A stretch of DNA of 5,642 nt. It comes from an uncultured Eubacteriales bacterium. GTDB taxonomy: Bacteria; Bacillota; Clostridia; Oscillospirales; Acutalibacteraceae. Below, piece after piece: positions 3,427-5,642 of this stretch; position 1 is the stretch's first letter, and the number at the start of each line of letters is the position of its first letter. The position numbers were made by a program, and so were the translations under genes. Location of the stretch: the NCBI GenBank assembly GCA_900320235.1, contig ONRO01000399.1, positions 1 to 5,642 of the forward strand, in the 5' to 3' direction. The notes under the pieces were generated by a model that did no database searches, was not told the DNA's origin, and was given only the letters and a program-made list of their open reading frames with translations.

Positions 3427-5642
3427 ATGAATTCCGAATTGTACTTTCCGAGAAACGGAAAATCATTTTCAAGAACCTCGGAACTTGATTTTGAAGATAC
3501 TGTCAAACTTCTCGGCGAGATCGATATCAATATCATTTATAAAACCGAGATCAGTCTGACAAAGGAAAGTCTTACAGATGCACTTGAGGAAAGCTCGGGC
3601 GGAAGCGATAAAATTCATCTTATAGCTGTTGCAGATGCATTCAGCGAGCCTGATGAAAATAAGGTCGGAGCTTTTCTGAATGATCTTGGCATTGAAGGCA
3701 AGATCAAAAAAATTGAAGCGCCGGTAATCGACCTTAACGCAATTTTAGAAAGCAAAAGAAAGAATGACAAGATCACTCCTCTTATGCCGACTCTCAAGCT
3801 TGATGAAAACGAAGCAAACAATGCTGATGAAGATATTGTGGATATCTCCTCTTCTTCTGAGGTGCCCGAAGCTGAGCAGAAGCATATCACCGCTTACTCA
3901 GTCGAATATAAAAACATTCTGGTAGTATTCCTTCCTGAGGAAGAATTAGCTGAGGAAAACTTCAATACTATTCTTTACAGTGTTGCAAAAAGACTTCTTA
4001 AACCGACAGCAAAACCGAAACTCTGGCAAAGATTCTTCCCCTGCTCAGGTGATTCTCCGTTCGATGTAATCAGAAAGATCGTACTTTTGCTTGCAATCTG
4101 TACATTTATCGTTTCTTCGTGCATGCTCATCAATCTTCTTGTCATCAGACCGGCAGTCAATGACAGTCAGAATAATCAGATAAGGGATATGCTTGTCGTT
4201 GATCAGGATGAATATGACGATTCAGGCAAGAAAATCGTTAAAAAGCCAACCGACGGCTCTGAAGGCGCTCTTGTTGATTTCAGCAAGCTCCTCAGAGAAA
4301 ATGAAGATACTGTCGGCTGGATAAAGGTCCCTGATACAAAGATCGACTATGTTGTTTGTCAGGCTCCTGAGGATAAGGACCACGAATATTACCTTTACAG
4401 AGACTTCTATAAAAATTATGATGTTTACGGCACTGTCTTCATGGATTACAGAAGCTCTCTCGATTCAAGAAATATGATCCTTCACGGTCATAATATGAGA
4501 GACGGAAGAATGTTCGGTACTCTCAAATACTATGAGGATTATGATTTCTACCTCAAGCACCCCACATTCACCTTCAATACTATTTATGAAAAGAGCGAAT
4601 GGAAAATCATCTCCATCCTCAAAACAAATACTCTTGAAAGTCAGGGTGAATTCTTCAATTATCTCAGAGGTGACTTCGATAACGATTACGATTACCTCAA
4701 CTTCATCTATCAGGTAAGAGAAAGATCAATAATTGATACACCTGTTACCGCTAATGAACACGATACCCTTGTTACCCTCTCGACCTGTACATACGATTTC
4801 TCTGAATTCAGATTCGTTGTAGTTGCAAGAAAGGTCCGTGACGGCGAAAGCACTAAGGTCGATGTTTCAAAAGCAAGTCAGAATCCCGATACACTTTATC
4901 CTGACGTCTGGTACCGTACTTACGGCGGTTCAAAGCCAGATGTAACAACCTTCCAGGACGCTTACAACAATAAAAAGATAACATGGTATGACGGTAAGAA
5001 GAAAAACTGGTCTGAAAAAGACGATGAAAAGCTCTTTGAGGATCTCAAGGAAGGCAAGCAGAATGCAATCAATGAAATAAATAATTTCATCGGAAGAAAT
5101 AAATACGGTCAGGCTGAAACCAAACAGATCGAAAAGCTTGTCGAAAACTATAAAAGACTTATCGAAGACGCAACAAGCAGAACTGAGATAAATGACATCT
5201 ATGATAAGGCTATTGAGGACATCAGAAAGATCAAGACGGTGGATGCACAGAAATCTGAAGCAGAAGAAAGCAAAAAAGCTGTGAGCGAACGTGAGCTTGC
5301 TGATAAAAAAGCTTCCGCAAAAACCATGGTTCACAATTCTGTTGCAGGAAACAGCTACCGTACAACTGAATCAATGAAGATAAATGAACTCTTTGATCAG
5401 TATAACGATAAAATAGATAAGGCAAAAACTGTTCAGGAAGTTGAAAAGCTTAAAAAAGAAGGTATCGAAAAGCTGAAAAAGGTCAAGACTGACGATCAGC
5501 TCACTAAAGAAGAATCTTCTGAAAAGGCAAAACAGGCTTCCAAGGAAGCTGCTGAGGCTAAAAAGAAAGCTCAGGAGGCTTCAAAGGCCGCTGAAGCAAG
5601 CCGCAAGGCTGCCGAAGCTTCCAAAAAAGCTGCTGAGGCTTC
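3427..5642 (+). CDS. srtB: Class B sortase with CinA-like cytoplasmic domain and helical tail (3' end outside window)
   Basis: Sortases are membrane-bound transpeptidases that cut surface proteins at a C-terminal motif and join them to the cell wall or to pilus subunits. The 738 residues visible divide as follows. 1-196: cytoplasmic alpha/beta region resembling a degenerate CinA N-terminal domain, interrupted by an acidic/serine linker (126-150). 189-217: basic, pre-membrane. 218-240: single transmembrane helix with positive residues on the N side, so the rest is outside. 285-470: sortase B domain, with NEDTVGWIKV (292-301), LHGHNMRDGRMFGTL containing catalytic His355, TLSTCTYD with nucleophile Cys454, and Arg462. 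471-520: linker with YPDVWY. 547-692: two related helical modules. 700-738: Ala/Lys/Glu/Ser-rich helix, still open at the edge. Typical SrtB is about 250 residues, so both extensions are unusual. The catalytic triad is intact. The residue before the catalytic GH is His353 where Tyr is common. No sortase substrate gene is in the window. Confidence 0.9.
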   Translation, partial: MNSELYFPRNGKSFSRTSELDFEDTVKLLGEIDINIIYKTEISLTKESLTDALEESSGGSDKIHLIAVADAFSEPDENKVGAFLNDLGIEGKIKKIEAPVIDLNAILESKRKNDKITPLMPTLKLDENEANNADEDIVDISSSSEVPEAEQKHITAYSVEYKNILVVFLPEEELAEENFNTILYSVAKRLLKPTAKPKLWQRFFPCSGDSPFDVIRKIVLLLAICTFIVSSCMLINLLVIRPAVNDSQNNQIRDMLVVDQDEYDDSGKKIVKKPTDGSEGALVDFSKLLRENEDTVGWIKVPDTKIDYVVCQAPEDKDHEYYLYRDFYKNYDVYGTVFMDYRSSLDSRNMILHGHNMRDGRMFGTLKYYEDYDFYLKHPTFTFNTIYEKSEWKIISILKTNTLESQGEFFNYLRGDFDNDYDYLNFIYQVRERSIIDTPVTANEHDTLVTLSTCTYDFSEFRFVVVARKVRDGESTKVDVSKASQNPDTLYPDVWYRTYGGSKPDVTTFQDAYNNKKITWYDGKKKNWSEKDDEKLFEDLKEGKQNAINEINNFIGRNKYGQAETKQIEKLVENYKRLIEDATSRTEINDIYDKAIEDIRKIKTVDAQKSEAEESKKAVSERELADKKASAKTMVHNSVAGNSYRTTESMKINELFDQYNDKIDKAKTVQEVEKLKKEGIEKLKKVKTDDQLTKEESSEKAKQASKEAAEAKKKAQEASKAAEASRKAAEASKKAAEA
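5065..5502 (+). repeat. Two diverged copies of a helical module in the sortase tail
   Basis: Residues 547-608 (5065-5250) and 631-692 (5317-5502) align without gaps at an 84-residue offset. Identical positions include Ala547/631, Asn553/637, Tyr560/644, Glu564/648, Ile568/652, Leu571/655, Tyr575/659, Ile579/663, Glu587/671, Lys601/685 and the KT pair at 603-604/687-688. By eye about 17 of 62 are identical and many others conservative. Helix-rich surface-protein modules have this look, but I do not assign a named domain. The DNA is too diverged for a recent duplication. Confidence 0.6.
5524..5642 (+). repeat. Ala/Lys/Glu/Ser-rich seven-residue repeats at the window edge
   Basis: From Lys700 to Ala738 only A, K, E, S, Q and R occur. 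The last units are KAAEASR (5584-5604), KAAEASK (5605-5625) and KAAEAS, cut by the edge (5626-5642). A seven-residue period with regularly placed alanines predicts a long straight helix or alanine-type coiled coil. The 21-bp units use different synonymous codons, which argues for selection on the protein rather than fresh replication slippage. The full repeat number lies outside the window. Confidence 0.65.

Noticed and set aside
4930..5334. 134-residue hydrophobic minus-strand open frame
   Set aside because: It is the antisense shadow of Lys/Glu-rich sortase codons (AAA/GAA read as TTT/TTC), with no ribosome binding site or family match.

Overview
The window looks like a chromosomal segment of an anaerobic, low-to-moderate-GC Firmicute, most plausibly a Ruminococcus-like member of Clostridia (Oscillospiraceae). 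The reasons are a sporulation gene (spoVAC), strong AGGAGG-type ribosome binding sites with TTG starts, AGA-rich arginine codon use, and a class B sortase. The genus is an inference, not a match.

Layout. Positions 1-299 carry no gene. They hold a convincing leftward promoter at 15-43 for a gene outside the window, a pair of 20-bp direct repeats (86-105 and 131-150, 17/20 identical) and two hairpin-forming inverted repeats. spoVAC lies on the minus strand (300-737) and no spoVAD or spoVAE follows it inside the window. Positions 738-987 are a divergent control region: a short sporulation-type promoter candidate for spoVAC, a perfect 19-bp palindrome at 824-842, and a vegetative promoter for the rightward genes. 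The rightward group is a PLP-dependent cysteine desulfurase (988-2115), thiI (2239-3408), and a large membrane-anchored class B sortase that starts at 3427 and runs off the right edge.

How the genes work together. The desulfurase and ThiI form a sulfur relay: the desulfurase takes sulfur from cysteine as a persulfide, and ThiI uses ATP to place it at U8 of tRNA (4-thiouridine). The pairing resembles B. subtilis NifZ-ThiI, and this ThiI likewise ends without a rhodanese domain. The sortase gene begins 18 bp after thiI with its own ribosome binding site, so it is probably co-transcribed, although its role (covalent attachment of surface proteins) is unrelated.

The most unusual item is the sortase protein. 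Before its single membrane segment it has about 215 cytoplasmic residues, most of which can be laid, largely without gaps, on the N-terminal molybdopterin-binding-like (MoCF) domain of CinA. The signature motifs of that domain are lost. After the catalytic domain it carries a duplicated helical module of about 62 residues and then an Ala/Lys/Glu/Ser-only helical run that continues beyond the window. From memory, CinA genes are often near thiI in Clostridia, so a cinA-like domain decayed and fused to a sortase is a testable idea.
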